Assembly: GCF_021696945.1 (NCBI RefSeq)
Contig: NZ_JACYHE010000069.1
Span: 1-32,807 of the forward strand
DNA length: 32,807 nucleotides
Reading direction: 5' to 3'
Source: Streptomyces sp. JJ36
GTDB lineage: Bacteria; Actinomycetota; Actinomycetes; Streptomycetales; Streptomycetaceae
Part shown: positions 1 to 8,090 of the stretch, piece by piece
How the letters are laid out: each line of letters opens with the position of its first letter
Position numbering within the stretch: the stretch's first letter is position 1
Position numbers and translations under genes: made by a program
The notes under the pieces: generated by a model
The model's database searches: none
What the model was told of the DNA's origin: nothing
The model's input: only the letters and a program-made list of their open reading frames with translations

Positions 1-1
1 G

Positions 2-961
2 GGCCGGCCCGCGGCCGCGAGCCGGGTGCCGGGCCCTGCCGCCCGGCCCGGGGCGTCCGGGACGGGCACCCCCGGCGGGACGCACCACGCTCCCGGGGAG
101 GCCGGGACTGCGCCTGCGGGCACGGGGCAGCCGCCGGCGGCCGGTCCGGCGTCCTCCCCGCACGGCACCTCCGGGACCGCCGGGCCGCCGCACGGACCGG
201 CCGGCCCCACCACCGGTCAGGCGGCCGCGGGCCCGGACGCCGCTCCCGGCGCGGTGCCCGGCGTGCCCGGTGCCGCGCCCCACGCGGCGGGAGCCCCGGC
301 GCCCGGTGCCGCCCGGCCGCCGTGGGCGCAGCAGGTGCACGACCTGGCCAGGCACGGCACCCCTGCCGGAGACGCCCAGCCGGGCGGCGGACTGCCCGCC
401 CAGGGGCTGGGCGGCCCGGATGCCGTCGCCCCGTGGCGTCCGCCGGCCTCCGACCCGTTCGCCCAGCACGCGCAGGACGCCCGCCCGGCCGGGCTGGGCA
501 GGCGTCTGGGTGCCCGTCTCGTGGACGGCCTGTTCACCTTCGGCGTGGCGGCCGCGGTCGCCTTCCCCCTCGCCGGCAGGGCGGCCGACCACATCCAGGG
601 GAAGATCGACGCCGCCGAGCAGGCGGGCGTCACCCGGCAGATCTGGCTGATCGACGGCACCACGGGCGGCTATCTCGCCCTGGTCCTGGGCGCGTTCCTG
701 CTCTTCGGCCTGGTCTACGAGGCGCTGCCCACCGCGCGCTGGGGGCGGACCCTGGGCAAGCGGCTCTTCGGGATCCGGGTGCTGGACGTGGAGCGCCAGG
801 ACGCGCCGCGCACCGGTGCCGCGCTGCGCCGCTGGCTGACGTACGGGGTGCTCTCGCTCCTGGTGCTCGGGGTGGTCAACGTGGTGTGGTGCCTCTTCGA
901 CCGGCCCTGGCGCCAGTGCTGGCACGACAAGGCGGCGCGCACCTTCGTCGCCCAGGGCTGA
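2..961 (+). CDS. RDD family membrane protein (5' partial)
   Basis: This frame is open to the left window edge. A GTG at 26 is possible but has no ribosome binding site, and the residues before it have the same Pro/Gly/Ala-rich composition, so the true start probably lies outside the window. The first half is a low-complexity Pro/Ala/Gly region. The last ~150 residues are an RDD domain: an N-terminal arginine motif (GRRLGARLVDG), three hydrophobic segments, a GRTLGKRLFGIRV loop and a closing WCLFDRPWRQCWHDK motif. RDD proteins are membrane proteins of mostly unknown role; some are linked to ion or sodium handling. A second RDD gene follows 100 bp downstream on the same strand with the same architecture, which suggests a tandem duplication. 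Family assignment is firm; function is unknown. Confidence 0.85.
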   Translation, partial: GRPAAASRVPGPAARPGASGTGTPGGTHHAPGEAGTAPAGTGQPPAAGPASSPHGTSGTAGPPHGPAGPTTGQAAAGPDAAPGAVPGVPGAAPHAAGAPAPGAARPPWAQQVHDLARHGTPAGDAQPGGGLPAQGLGGPDAVAPWRPPASDPFAQHAQDARPAGLGRRLGARLVDGLFTFGVAAAVAFPLAGRAADHIQGKIDAAEQAGVTRQIWLIDGTTGGYLALVLGAFLLFGLVYEALPTARWGRTLGKRLFGIRVLDVERQDAPRTGAALRRWLTYGVLSLLVLGVVNVVWCLFDRPWRQCWHDKAARTFVAQG

Positions 962-1061
962 CGGCGGCGGCTCCGCGAGCGGCCCGGCCGGGCCTCGGCG
1001 CCCGTCCCTCCAACGGCACACAGCGGATGCGGGGCCGCCGCCCAGACGGTCCACTCGTGCC

Positions 1062-1784
1062 ATGAGCACCGAGGACCCGGGGAACGACCCGTTCCGGAAG
1101 AGACCCCGCGACGACGAGGAGCAGGCGGCGGGCGCGACCGGGCCGCAGCGGCCGGAGGAACCGGAGGGCCCGCGACAGCCGCCGTACGGGACTCCGCCGC
1201 CGGGCACCCCGCCGCACGGCGCCGCGGAGCCGCCCCCGCAGGGCGGCGGCGCACCGTACGGCAGTCCGTACGGGAGCCCCTACGGCGATCCGTACGGGGG
1301 CACCGCCCCGGGGCCGGGGCGGTACGGGCCGGGCGGGGATCCGCTGGCGGGCATGCCGCCGCTGGCCTCCCGGGGCAAGCGGCTGCTGGCCCGGATCGTG
1401 GACGCGCTCATCATCGGCATCCCGGTGGCGATCGTCTCCGGCTTCGGCACCGGGTTCGACTACGAGGACACCGGCGCGCAGTGGTGGCCGGGCGGCCTCT
1501 ACACCCTCGTCTACTTCGTCTACGAGGGGCTGATGCTCTCCCACTCGGGCCAGACGCTGGGCAAGAGGCTGCTGCGGGTGCGGGTGGCGATGCTGCTGAA
1601 CGGCTCGGTGCCGGCCGGGTCGCCCGCCTGGATCCGCGCCGTCGTCTATCACGTGCCCGCACTGGTGCCGTGCATCGGCACCCTCTTCTGGCTGGTGAAC
1701 GTGCTCTTCTGCACCTGGGACCGGCCGTACCGGCAGTGTCTGCACGACAAGGCCGGCAAGACGGTGGTGGTGGCGACGGACTGA
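1062..1784 (+). CDS. RDD family membrane protein with PYG-rich N-terminus
   Basis: A 240-residue protein starting at ATG 1062. Residues 1-100 are charged, then Pro/Gly-rich with a short tandem PYG repeat (PYGSPYGSPYGDPYGG). The C-terminal ~140 residues form an RDD domain: SRGKRLLARIVDALIIG leads into the first membrane span, then YEGLMLSHSGQTLGKRLLRVRV, two more hydrophobic segments, and a closing CTWDRPYRQCLHDKAGKT. The closing motif closely matches that of the upstream neighbour, so the two are probably paralogues in one transcription unit. No clear Shine-Dalgarno precedes the ATG, so the start is only moderately certain. The PYG-type cytoplasmic tail is common in Streptomyces membrane proteins and may be disordered or interact with partners; that is inference. 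Confidence 0.88.
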   Translation: MSTEDPGNDPFRKRPRDDEEQAAGATGPQRPEEPEGPRQPPYGTPPPGTPPHGAAEPPPQGGGAPYGSPYGSPYGDPYGGTAPGPGRYGPGGDPLAGMPPLASRGKRLLARIVDALIIGIPVAIVSGFGTGFDYEDTGAQWWPGGLYTLVYFVYEGLMLSHSGQTLGKRLLRVRVAMLLNGSVPAGSPAWIRAVVYHVPALVPCIGTLFWLVNVLFCTWDRPYRQCLHDKAGKTVVVATD

Positions 1785-1789
1785 GGGGC

Positions 1790-1813
1790 GCCCGCCCCGG
1801 CCGCCGGGCGGGC
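1790..1813. terminator. Hairpin between convergent genes
   Basis: An 8-bp perfect GC stem (GCCCGCCC / GGGCGGGC) with an 8-nt loop sits just after the RDD stop codon and before the stop of the convergent gene. It could serve both strands. There is no U-tract, as is common in Streptomyces. Confidence 0.5.
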
Positions 1814-1852
1814 CACCTGGGAACGGCCCCCCGCGGCGCACCTGACGGCGGC

Positions 1853-2137
1853 TCAGCGGTGCAGCGAGGTCTGCGGGACCTGCCTGCCGGCGGACCGGGC
1901 GGTCCCGGACCGGGCCGCGCGCGGGGCGGCGGCGGAGCCGCGGGCGGTACGCCGGGCGGGGGCCGGACGGGCCGCGGGGACGGCGAGGGCCACCGCGACT
2001 CCCAGGGCCAGCGCCACGGTCGCGACGACCAGGACGCCTGGTCCGGAACGGGCCCCGGAGACCAGCAGCAGGGCCAGCGTCGAGGCGACGACGGCGAGTC
2101 CACCGTAGGCGAGCTGTGCGGGAGCCGGACGCGGCAT
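1853..2137 (-). CDS. Small two-span membrane protein, hypothetical
   Basis: A 94-residue protein. The frame is open further upstream, but the composition becomes implausible there. The ATG at 2137 starts a sensible protein and is preceded by a GAGGA about 12 nt away. Two hydrophobic segments (about residues 9-28 and 34-53) are joined by a short SGARSGPG turn. The C-terminal 40 residues are Arg/Ala/Pro-rich and probably cytoplasmic. No family is recognised. It is convergent with the RDD pair and divergent from the M6 protease gene. Its function is unknown; a small membrane accessory protein is one guess. Confidence 0.72.
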   Translation of the reverse strand: MPRPAPAQLAYGGLAVVASTLALLLVSGARSGPGVLVVATVALALGVAVALAVPAARPAPARRTARGSAAAPRAARSGTARSAGRQVPQTSLHR

Positions 2138-2437
2138 GGCGGGATCCGTCCTCGGGGCCGTCGGTGCGGTCGGGTCGTGACGAGTCGCTCCACGGAGCGC
2201 GCCTTCGAACGACTCTACGGTCCGGACTGCCCCGGGAGAAAGCGGGGTAAGCGTGACCTCACCCACGCCGCGGTGCACGGGGGGCGCACAGGCGCATAGG
2301 GCGTCGTTTTCCTGCACGGGTGGTGCAGCAACCTACTGCTACGCTCCGGTTCGAATCAAGGTCTGTCTTTTCCGGCGTCACTCCGGTCCAATACCTCCCG
2401 TCAAGTCACTGCACTTGCAGGGGAGGACGACGAACAC
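2138..2437. other. 300-bp intergenic region upstream of the M6 protease
   Basis: No convincing gene lies here. The region is less GC-rich than its surroundings, as expected for promoters. It holds an inverted repeat CTGCAC-N5-GTGCAG at 2312-2328, a TACGCT hexamer at 2340-2345 that could be a -10 element, and a second short palindrome CTGCA-CT-TGCAG at 2409-2420 directly before the protease ribosome binding site GGGGAGGA. The two palindromes share the CTGCA/TGCAG arms. Confidence 0.4.
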
Positions 2438-4795
2438 GTGAACAGCAGACGGAGATCCATAAGATCGAGGTCGGCTGCGCTGGTCACCTCGGTCGCGGCA
2501 CTCGGAGCGGCGGTCATGCTGCCCGCCGCCTCGGCGCAGGCCCAGCCCGCTCCGCAGCCCGAGCCGAAGCAGGCCGAGTCCAAGTCCGGCGAGCGGCACC
2601 CCCACAACCTGGACGGGCCGTTCAGCGCCGAGCAGCGGCAGCTGCGCCAGTCGGCTCTGGAGAAGCTCGCCAAGGGCGAGGAGGACAAGGGCGAGGCGCA
2701 GACCTTCCGCCGCAACGACTCCCGGGTGATGAAGCTCGGCGACGAGAAGTACGTCGAGCTGGCGCGGGAGAAGACCGACAAGATCTTCACCATCCTGGTC
2801 GAGTTCGGGGACAAGGTGCACCCGGACTACGGCGGTGAGCCCGGCCCGGCCCACAACCAGATCGCCGAGCCGGACCGGTCGAAGGACAACTCCACCTTCT
2901 GGAAGGGGGACTTCGACCAGGCCCACTACGAGGACGTCTACTTCGGCGAGGGCGAGGACTCCCTCAAGTCCTACTACGAGAAGCAGTCCTCCGGCCGGTA
3001 CTCGGTCGAGGGCGAGGTCTCGGACTGGGTCAAGGTGGAGTACAACGAGGCCCGGTACGGCTCCAACTACTGCGGTGCGAGCACCTGCCGCACCGTGTGG
3101 GACGCCATCCGGGACGGCCTCGCCGCCTGGGTCCAGGGCCAGAAGGCCGCCGGGATGTCCGACCAGGAGATCGCCGACAAGGTCGCGCAGTACGACGTCT
3201 GGGACCGTTACGACCACGACGGCGACGGCGACTTCAACGAGCGCGACGGCTACATCGACCACTTCCAGTGGATCCACGCCGGCGAGGACGAGTCCGCCGG
3301 CGGCGGCGCGCAGGGCGAGAACGCCATCTGGGCGCACCGCTGGTACGCGTACGGCAGCGACGTCGGCCACACCGGCCCGGACTTCAACAGGGCCGGCGGC
3401 ACCCAGATCGGTGACACCGGCGTCTGGGTCGGCGACTACACCGTGCAGCCGGAGAACGGCGGCCTGGGCGTCTTCGCCCACGAGTACGCCCACGACCTCG
3501 GTCTGCCGGACCACTACGACACCACCGGTACCGGGGAGAACTCGGTCGGCTTCTGGTCGCTGATGTCCTCCGGGTCCTGGCTCAACAAGGGCGAGGACGC
3601 GATCGGCGACTCCGCGGGCGACCTGAACGCCTGGGACAAGTTCCAGCTCGGCTGGCTGGACTACGAGACCGCCAAGGCGGCCACCGAGTCCCGTCACAAG
3701 CTGGGCGTGCAGAACTACAACACCAGGAACCCGCAGGCGCTCGTCGTCGAGCTCCCGGAGAAGGAAGTCACCACCGAGGTCACCACGCCCGCCGAGGGCA
3801 CCATGCAGTGGTGGAGCGGCAGCGGCGACGACCTGAGCAACACCCTGACCCGCTCCGTCGACCTCACCGGGACGTCCGGCGCCACGCTGGACCTCAAGGG
3901 CTGGTACGACATCGAGGAGAACTACGACTACCTCTACACCGAGGTGTCGACGGACGGCGGCGCCAACTGGACGCCGCTGGACGGCACGGTGGACGGCAAG
4001 CCGATCCCGCGGGACGGCAGCGACCGGCCGGCGCTGCACGGTGTGTCGGAGACCTACCGTGACCTCTCCTACCCGCTGGACGCCTACGCGGGGCAGCAGA
4101 TCGATCTTCGCTTCCGCTATCAGACGGACGGCGGCGTGGCCCAGATGGGCTTCACCGCGGACGCGATCAGCATCACCGCGGACGGCGGGACGGTCTTCCA
4201 GGACGGCGCCGAGGACGGCGACAACGGGTGGACGAAGAAGGGCTTCTCGCGCGTCGGCGAGTCCTTCACCAAGAGCTACCCGCAGTTCTACATCGTGGAG
4301 AACCGGCAGTACGTCTCCTACGACGAGTCGCTGGAGCACGGCCCGTACAACTTCGGCTGGGCCTCCACGCGGCCGGACTGGGTGGAGCGCTACGCCTACC
4401 AGACGGGCATGATGGTCTGGCTCTGGGACACCTCCCAGAAGGACAACAACGTCGGCGTTCACCCCGGTGAGGGCCTGATCCTGCCCGTCGACGCGCACGC
4501 CAAGCCGGAGCGCTGGGAGGACGGCACCCTGATGCGGAACCGCATCCAGGCGTACGACTCCCCGTTCAGCTGGTACCCCTCGGGCGGGATGCTCCTGCAC
4601 AAGGACGGCGAGCCGACCTTCGTCTGGCCGAAGTGGGGCAAGCCGGTCTTCGACGACCACAAGGGCACGTACTGGTACGAGTCCAACCCGCAGGGCGGGG
4701 TGAAGGTGCCGGACACCAACACCCGCATCAAGATCGTCAAGCAGCCCTTCAGCGGTAAGACGATCACCGTGCAGGTGGGACCCTCGCAGCGCTGA
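2438..4795 (+). CDS. Immune inhibitor A-like secreted metalloprotease (peptidase M6)
   Basis: A 785-residue zinc metalloprotease of the M6 family (immune inhibitor A type), which cleaves extracellular proteins. The GTG start at 2438 has GGGGAGGA about 10 nt upstream. Residues 1-35 form a signal peptide with an Arg-rich n-region and an AxA-type cleavage region (ASAQA). The zinc site is HEYAH at 348-352 within HEYAHDLGLPDHYD, and the conserved SLMSSGSW turn follows at 374-381. A DxDGDGD calcium-loop motif lies at 259-265, with a further Asp at 270. The region after residue 430 contains a jelly-roll-like stretch typical of M6 C-terminal domains. The gene is monocistronic, with a 15-bp terminator hairpin immediately after it. 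The likely role is scavenging or developmental extracellular proteolysis; the substrate is unknown. Confidence 0.95.
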   Translation: MNSRRRSIRSRSAALVTSVAALGAAVMLPAASAQAQPAPQPEPKQAESKSGERHPHNLDGPFSAEQRQLRQSALEKLAKGEEDKGEAQTFRRNDSRVMKLGDEKYVELAREKTDKIFTILVEFGDKVHPDYGGEPGPAHNQIAEPDRSKDNSTFWKGDFDQAHYEDVYFGEGEDSLKSYYEKQSSGRYSVEGEVSDWVKVEYNEARYGSNYCGASTCRTVWDAIRDGLAAWVQGQKAAGMSDQEIADKVAQYDVWDRYDHDGDGDFNERDGYIDHFQWIHAGEDESAGGGAQGENAIWAHRWYAYGSDVGHTGPDFNRAGGTQIGDTGVWVGDYTVQPENGGLGVFAHEYAHDLGLPDHYDTTGTGENSVGFWSLMSSGSWLNKGEDAIGDSAGDLNAWDKFQLGWLDYETAKAATESRHKLGVQNYNTRNPQALVVELPEKEVTTEVTTPAEGTMQWWSGSGDDLSNTLTRSVDLTGTSGATLDLKGWYDIEENYDYLYTEVSTDGGANWTPLDGTVDGKPIPRDGSDRPALHGVSETYRDLSYPLDAYAGQQIDLRFRYQTDGGVAQMGFTADAISITADGGTVFQDGAEDGDNGWTKKGFSRVGESFTKSYPQFYIVENRQYVSYDESLEHGPYNFGWASTRPDWVERYAYQTGMMVWLWDTSQKDNNVGVHPGEGLILPVDAHAKPERWEDGTLMRNRIQAYDSPFSWYPSGGMLLHKDGEPTFVWPKWGKPVFDDHKGTYWYESNPQGGVKVPDTNTRIKIVKQPFSGKTITVQVGPSQR

Positions 4796-4820
4796 TTTGC
4801 ATCGTTGCAGGTCAAAACAT

Positions 4821-4856
4821 GATCGGCCGCTGCCCCCTGGCGGGCAGCGGCCGATC
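4821..4856 (+). terminator. Strong intrinsic terminator after the M6 protease gene
   Basis: A perfect 15-bp stem (GATCGGCCGCTGCCC with its exact reverse complement) around a 6-nt loop starts 26 bp past the protease stop. It separates the protease from the next co-directional gene. Confidence 0.9.
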
Positions 4857-4916
4857 GCGTTATAGATGCCTCCTGAGGTTCCTTCTGACGACCGTTCAAC
4901 GGGGGAGAAGCTGATC

Positions 4917-5459
4917 ATGGCTGGAGGCGGATACGCCCCGCTGCCCGACGGCAGCGTGATCGTCGCCCTGTCCTTGCCGCGACCGCCCGCGCCCGGCCCG
5001 CAGGCGGGCCCCGCCGGGCGCCTACCGGCCCGGCACCAGGCCGCCGGGCAGAGCCCGCCGGACGGGCTCGCGGAGGCCGCCCACGGGCACACCGGGTGGC
5101 CCTGGCGACACCGCACGGCGCCGGGGCCGGCCGAGCGGCACGGGCCGCGGCGCTGGTCCGCGCACACCGACACCGCCCGCACCGTCCGGCACGGCGTCCG
5201 TCTGGGCGTCGAGGAGCCACGGGTCCGGGTGCTGGTCCACGCCGGCAACCGGGCGCGCGCTCTGACCAGGCTGCGCAACCTGGGCCTGCGTGCGGTCTAC
5301 CTGCGGGGCAACGCCGAACCGCCCACCCCGGACGAGATCACCGCCGTGCTGCACCACCCGGACGGGCTGGTCTGGCGGCCCGTGCCGCTGGACGACCGCG
5401 AGTCCTGGCAGCCCATCGGCACGCTGCTGCGCCCGCCCGGGCACCGGGTCCGTACGTAG
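4917..5459 (+). CDS. Hypothetical protein
   Basis: A 180-residue protein with no family I recognise. The frame is open upstream, but the ATG at 4917 is preceded by GGGGGAG about 9 nt away and follows the terminator, so it is preferred. The N-terminus (MAGGGYAPLPDGSVIVALSLP) is ordered-looking, residues ~25-75 are Pro/Arg/His-rich linker, and the C-terminal ~100 residues look like a compact alpha/beta fold (RVRVLVHAGNRARALTRLRN followed by LGLRAVYLRGN, then a stretch containing DGLVWRPVPLDD). No signal peptide or membrane span is seen. It is convergent with pncA. Confidence 0.75.
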   Translation: MAGGGYAPLPDGSVIVALSLPRPPAPGPQAGPAGRLPARHQAAGQSPPDGLAEAAHGHTGWPWRHRTAPGPAERHGPRRWSAHTDTARTVRHGVRLGVEEPRVRVLVHAGNRARALTRLRNLGLRAVYLRGNAEPPTPDEITAVLHHPDGLVWRPVPLDDRESWQPIGTLLRPPGHRVRT

Positions 5460-5515
5460 CCGGGTCCCGTCCGGCGCGCGGGGGCGCCTCCGGGCCCTGC
5501 GGGCCGGGGCGGGCG

Positions 5516-5535
5516 GCCGGGCTCCGGAGCCCGGC
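5516..5535. terminator. Perfect palindrome between convergent genes
   Basis: GCCGGGCTCC is followed directly by its reverse complement, giving an 8-bp stem with a tetraloop when folded. It lies between the hypothetical gene and pncA and can act on both strands. Confidence 0.6.
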
Positions 5536-5545
5536 TCCCGGGGCC

Positions 5546-6139
5546 CTACGCCCCGGCCACCACGGGCTCGCCGGTCAGCTCCACGCCCGCCTCGCGCAGC
5601 TCGTCGAGGGTGCGCGCGGTGGTCTCCGCGGCGACCCCCGCGGTCAGGCCGAGCAGCACATGCGTACGGAAGCCCTCGCGGGCGGCGTCCAGCGCGGTGG
5701 CCCGTACGCAGTGGTCGGTGGCGAGGCCGACGATGTCCACCTCGCGCACCCTGCGCTCCCGCAGCCAGTCCGCCAGCGGGGTGCCGTTCTCGTCGACGCC
5801 CTCGAAGCCGCTGTACGCGGCCTCGTACGCGCCCTTGTCGAAGACCGCGTCCAGGGCGCCGGAGGCGACGGCCGGGGCGAAGTTGGGGTGAAAGCCGACG
5901 CCCTCGGTCCCGGCCACGCAGTGCGGCGGCCAGGAGCCCCGGAAGTCCGGCTGCTCGGAGAAGTGGTCGCCCGGGGCGATGTGGTGGTCGCGGGTGGCCA
6001 CGACATGGCGGTAGCCGGCGGTCGCGTTCCCGACGAGCTCGGTGATGGCGGCGGCGACGTCCGCGCCGCCCGCGACCGCGAGGCTGCCGCCCTCGCAGAA
6101 GTCGTTCTGGACGTCCACGACGATCAGTGCCCGGTGCAT
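5546..6139 (-). CDS. pncA: Nicotinamidase
   Basis: A 197-residue isochorismatase-fold amidase that hydrolyses nicotinamide to nicotinate in NAD salvage (and would activate pyrazinamide). The ATG at 6139 has AAAGG upstream and begins at the conserved VVDVQNDF; the longer frame adds only Pro/Ser-rich residues. The catalytic triad is visible: Asp9 (VDVQNDF), Lys102 (FDKGAY) and Cys144 (ATDHC). The metal site is Asp51, His53, His59 and His73. These match the M. tuberculosis PncA residues in order and spacing. It lies 165 bp downstream of pncB on the same strand, so both steps from nicotinamide to nicotinate mononucleotide are encoded together. Confidence 0.95.
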   Translation of the reverse strand: MHRALIVVDVQNDFCEGGSLAVAGGADVAAAITELVGNATAGYRHVVATRDHHIAPGDHFSEQPDFRGSWPPHCVAGTEGVGFHPNFAPAVASGALDAVFDKGAYEAAYSGFEGVDENGTPLADWLRERRVREVDIVGLATDHCVRATALDAAREGFRTHVLLGLTAGVAAETTARTLDELREAGVELTGEPVVAGA

Positions 6140-6304
6140 GGTGCACACCTTTCGGCTGGGTGGGGGTGGGCTGGGGCGGTTCGGTCGGCCGTGACCGAGA
6201 CTAGACACTCCGTGTCGCCCGGGGGGAGAGGGCGCCACCCGGGACGACCGCCCGAGGCCCCCGGGGTCCGGCGGGTTCTCCCGGGTTCCCCCGGGCCGCC
6301 CGGC

Positions 6305-7633
6305 TCACCGGTGCTCCGTCGGGAGTACGGGTTCCCCGTCGGAGAGCTGGGTAGCCGACATCGGCAGGATCTCCAGGGACCTGCGGTGCCGTTCCCGGGC
6401 GGTGTCCAGCGGTTCCCGGGCCACCGGCTCGCCGCCCCGCACCAGCGGAACCTGGAGGGAGACCTCCGCCAGCTCCTCCGGCAGCGGCCCGGTGCCGATC
6501 ACCTCGGCCTCGGCGACGCCCTCCTCGTCCCGCGGCCGGGCGGCCCACTTGGTGCCGCCGAGCGTCGACTTCCCGCCGAGCGACCGCTTGGCGACCGGGC
6601 GCAGCGGCGCGCCGGGAGAGGTGTCCTCCGCCCGGGCGACCATCTTGTAGACCATGGAGGAGGTGGGGTGCCCGCTGCCGGTGACCAGCCGGGTGCCGAC
6701 CCCGTACGCGTCCACCGGCGCGGCGGCCAGCGAGGCGATCGCGTACTCGTCGAGGTCGCTGGTGACCACGATCCGGGTGCCCTTGGCGCCCAGCTCGTCG
6801 AGCTGCTGCCGCACCCGGTGGGCGACCAGCAGCAGGTCGCCGGAGTCGATGCGCACCGCGCCCAGCTCGGGCCCGGCGATCTCCACCGCGGTGCGGACCG
6901 CGGTGGCGACGTCGTAGGTGTCGACGAGCAGCGTGGTGCCGCGGCCCAGCGACTCCACCTGGGCGGTGAAGGCGTCCCGCTCGGTGTCGTGCAGCAGCGT
7001 GAAGGCGTGTGCGCTGGTGCCGACGGTGGGGATGCCGTAGCGGAAGCCGGCCGCCAGGTCGGAGGTGGAGGAGAAGCCGCCGACGTAGGCCGCGCGGGAG
7101 GCGGCCACCGCGGCCAGCTCGTGGGTGCGCCGGGCGCCCATCTCCACCAGCGGCCGGTCGCCCGCGGCGACCGCCATCCGGGAGGCGGCCGCGGCCACCG
7201 CGGAGTCGTGGTTGAGGATCGACAGCACCACGGTCTCCAGCAGCACGCACTCGGCGAAGGTGCCCTCCACCCGCATGACCGGCGACTCGGGGAAGTAGAC
7301 CTCGCCCTCCGGGTAGCCGTCGATGTCGCCCCGGAAGCGGTAGCCGGCGAGCCACTCCAGGGTGGGTTCGTCCACGACGCCCCGGGACCGGAGGAAGCCC
7401 AGCATCCGCTCGTCGAAGCGGAAGTTCTCCACCGCGTCCAGCACCCGTCCGGTGCCGGCCACCACGCCGTAGCGGCGGCCCTCGGGGAGCTTCCGGGCGA
7501 AGACCTCGAAGGCGGAGCGCCGGCCGGCGGTGCCCGCCCGCAGGGCCGCCTGCACCATGGTGAGCTCGTACTGGTCGGTGAAGAGCGCCGTGGAGGGCAC
7601 GGTCACCGGCAGTTCCAGATCCCCTGTGTTCAT
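6305..7633 (-). CDS. pncB: Nicotinate phosphoribosyltransferase
   Basis: A 442-residue NAPRTase that makes nicotinate mononucleotide from nicotinate and PRPP, the committed step of the Preiss-Handler pathway. It shows the family opening LFTDQYELTM (residues 17-26), the FEVFARKLPEGR stretch, GTSAHAF at 205-211, LVDTYD at 236-241 and a central RIDSGDL motif. Its length is usual. The ATG at 7633 is preceded by a TAGGAT -10-like element exactly 6 nt away and no Shine-Dalgarno, which predicts a leaderless mRNA. An inverted repeat TCGTCA-N3-TGACGA overlaps where the -35 should be and may be an operator. The product feeds from PncA, encoded just downstream. Confidence 0.96.
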   Translation of the reverse strand: MNTGDLELPVTVPSTALFTDQYELTMVQAALRAGTAGRRSAFEVFARKLPEGRRYGVVAGTGRVLDAVENFRFDERMLGFLRSRGVVDEPTLEWLAGYRFRGDIDGYPEGEVYFPESPVMRVEGTFAECVLLETVVLSILNHDSAVAAAASRMAVAAGDRPLVEMGARRTHELAAVAASRAAYVGGFSSTSDLAAGFRYGIPTVGTSAHAFTLLHDTERDAFTAQVESLGRGTTLLVDTYDVATAVRTAVEIAGPELGAVRIDSGDLLLVAHRVRQQLDELGAKGTRIVVTSDLDEYAIASLAAAPVDAYGVGTRLVTGSGHPTSSMVYKMVARAEDTSPGAPLRPVAKRSLGGKSTLGGTKWAARPRDEEGVAEAEVIGTGPLPEELAEVSLQVPLVRGGEPVAREPLDTARERHRRSLEILPMSATQLSDGEPVLPTEHR

Positions 7634-7639
7634 GGGCTC

Positions 7640-7645
7640 ATCCTA
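7640..7645 (-). promoter_or_regulatory. Putative -10 element of pncB (leaderless)
   Basis: On the minus strand TAGGAT is followed by 6 nt (GAGCCC) and then the pncB ATG. Transcription would start on or next to the ATG. Confidence 0.55.
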
Positions 7646-7654
7646 CCCCGGATC

Positions 7655-7669
7655 TCGTCAGAGTGACGA
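7655..7669. promoter_or_regulatory. Inverted repeat, candidate operator for pncB
   Basis: TCGTCA-GAG-TGACGA is a perfect 6-bp inverted repeat centred about 29 bp upstream of the pncB start, overlapping the expected -35 position. That geometry suits repressor binding. The regulator is not identified. The divergent clpS gene begins 115 bp away. Confidence 0.4.
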
Positions 7670-7772
7670 TATTTGAGGTGCGGTTCCCCGCCGGCGGGTG
7701 CTGCCGCGCGTCCCGGGTCCGGGTGCGCCCGTGCGCGTGACGGGTGTTTGCGCGCCGCCCCGGGGAGAGTGG

Positions 7773-7778
7773 CAGCAT
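7773..7778 (+). promoter_or_regulatory. Putative -10 element of clpS (leaderless)
   Basis: CAGCAT is followed by 6 nt and the GTG of clpS, the same geometry as the other candidate leaderless starts in this window. No well-spaced Shine-Dalgarno precedes this GTG. Confidence 0.4.
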
Positions 7779-7784
7779 GGTCCT

Positions 7785-8090
7785 GTGAGTGTCGCCCCCA
7801 CGGAGATCGAGCGTCCGGAGACCAGCGAGGCGCCCGTCGAGGTGCCGGAGCCGGACGTCCCCTGGGCGACGGTCGTGCACAACGACCCGGTCAACCTGAT
7901 GAGCTATGTGACCTACGTGTTCCAGAGCTACTTCGGCTATCCCAAGGACAAGGCCAAGAAGCTGATGCTGGACGTCCATCACAAGGGACGAGCGGTCGTG
8001 TCCACCGGAAGCCGCGAAGAGATGGAGCGCGACGTGCAGGCGATGCACGGCTACGGCCTCTGGGCCACCCTGCAGCAGGACCGCGGCTGA
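7785..8090 (+). CDS. clpS: ClpS, N-end-rule adaptor of the Clp protease
   Basis: A 101-residue ClpS. It binds the ClpC/ClpA N-domain and delivers substrates with destabilising N-terminal residues to ClpP. After a short acidic N-terminus comes the core: WATVVHNDPVNLMSYVTYVF with the Asn-Asp pair at 33-34, and LDVHHKGRA with the pocket His at 65-66. An upstream ATG at 7698 would add ~29 residues of non-conserved sequence; GTG 7785 matches the family start. It is translationally coupled to the next gene, whose ATG overlaps the ClpS stop by one base (TGATG), so the two form an operon. The pairing of clpS with a DUF2017 gene is usual in actinobacteria. Confidence 0.93.
   Translation: MSVAPTEIERPETSEAPVEVPEPDVPWATVVHNDPVNLMSYVTYVFQSYFGYPKDKAKKLMLDVHHKGRAVVSTGSREEMERDVQAMHGYGLWATLQQDRG

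Noticed and set aside
2378..5278. A long minus-strand open frame antisense to the M6 protease
   Set aside because: It is the low-stop shadow of the protease gene, Val/Leu-rich with no family motif.
5096..7666. A long plus-strand open frame antisense to pncA and pncB
   Set aside because: Both minus-strand genes have complete active sites; this frame shows only biased composition.
7777..7788. A 3-codon upstream ORF (ATGGTCCTGTGA) overlapping the clpS start
   Set aside because: The bases are better explained as a -10 element and start of a leaderless clpS mRNA.
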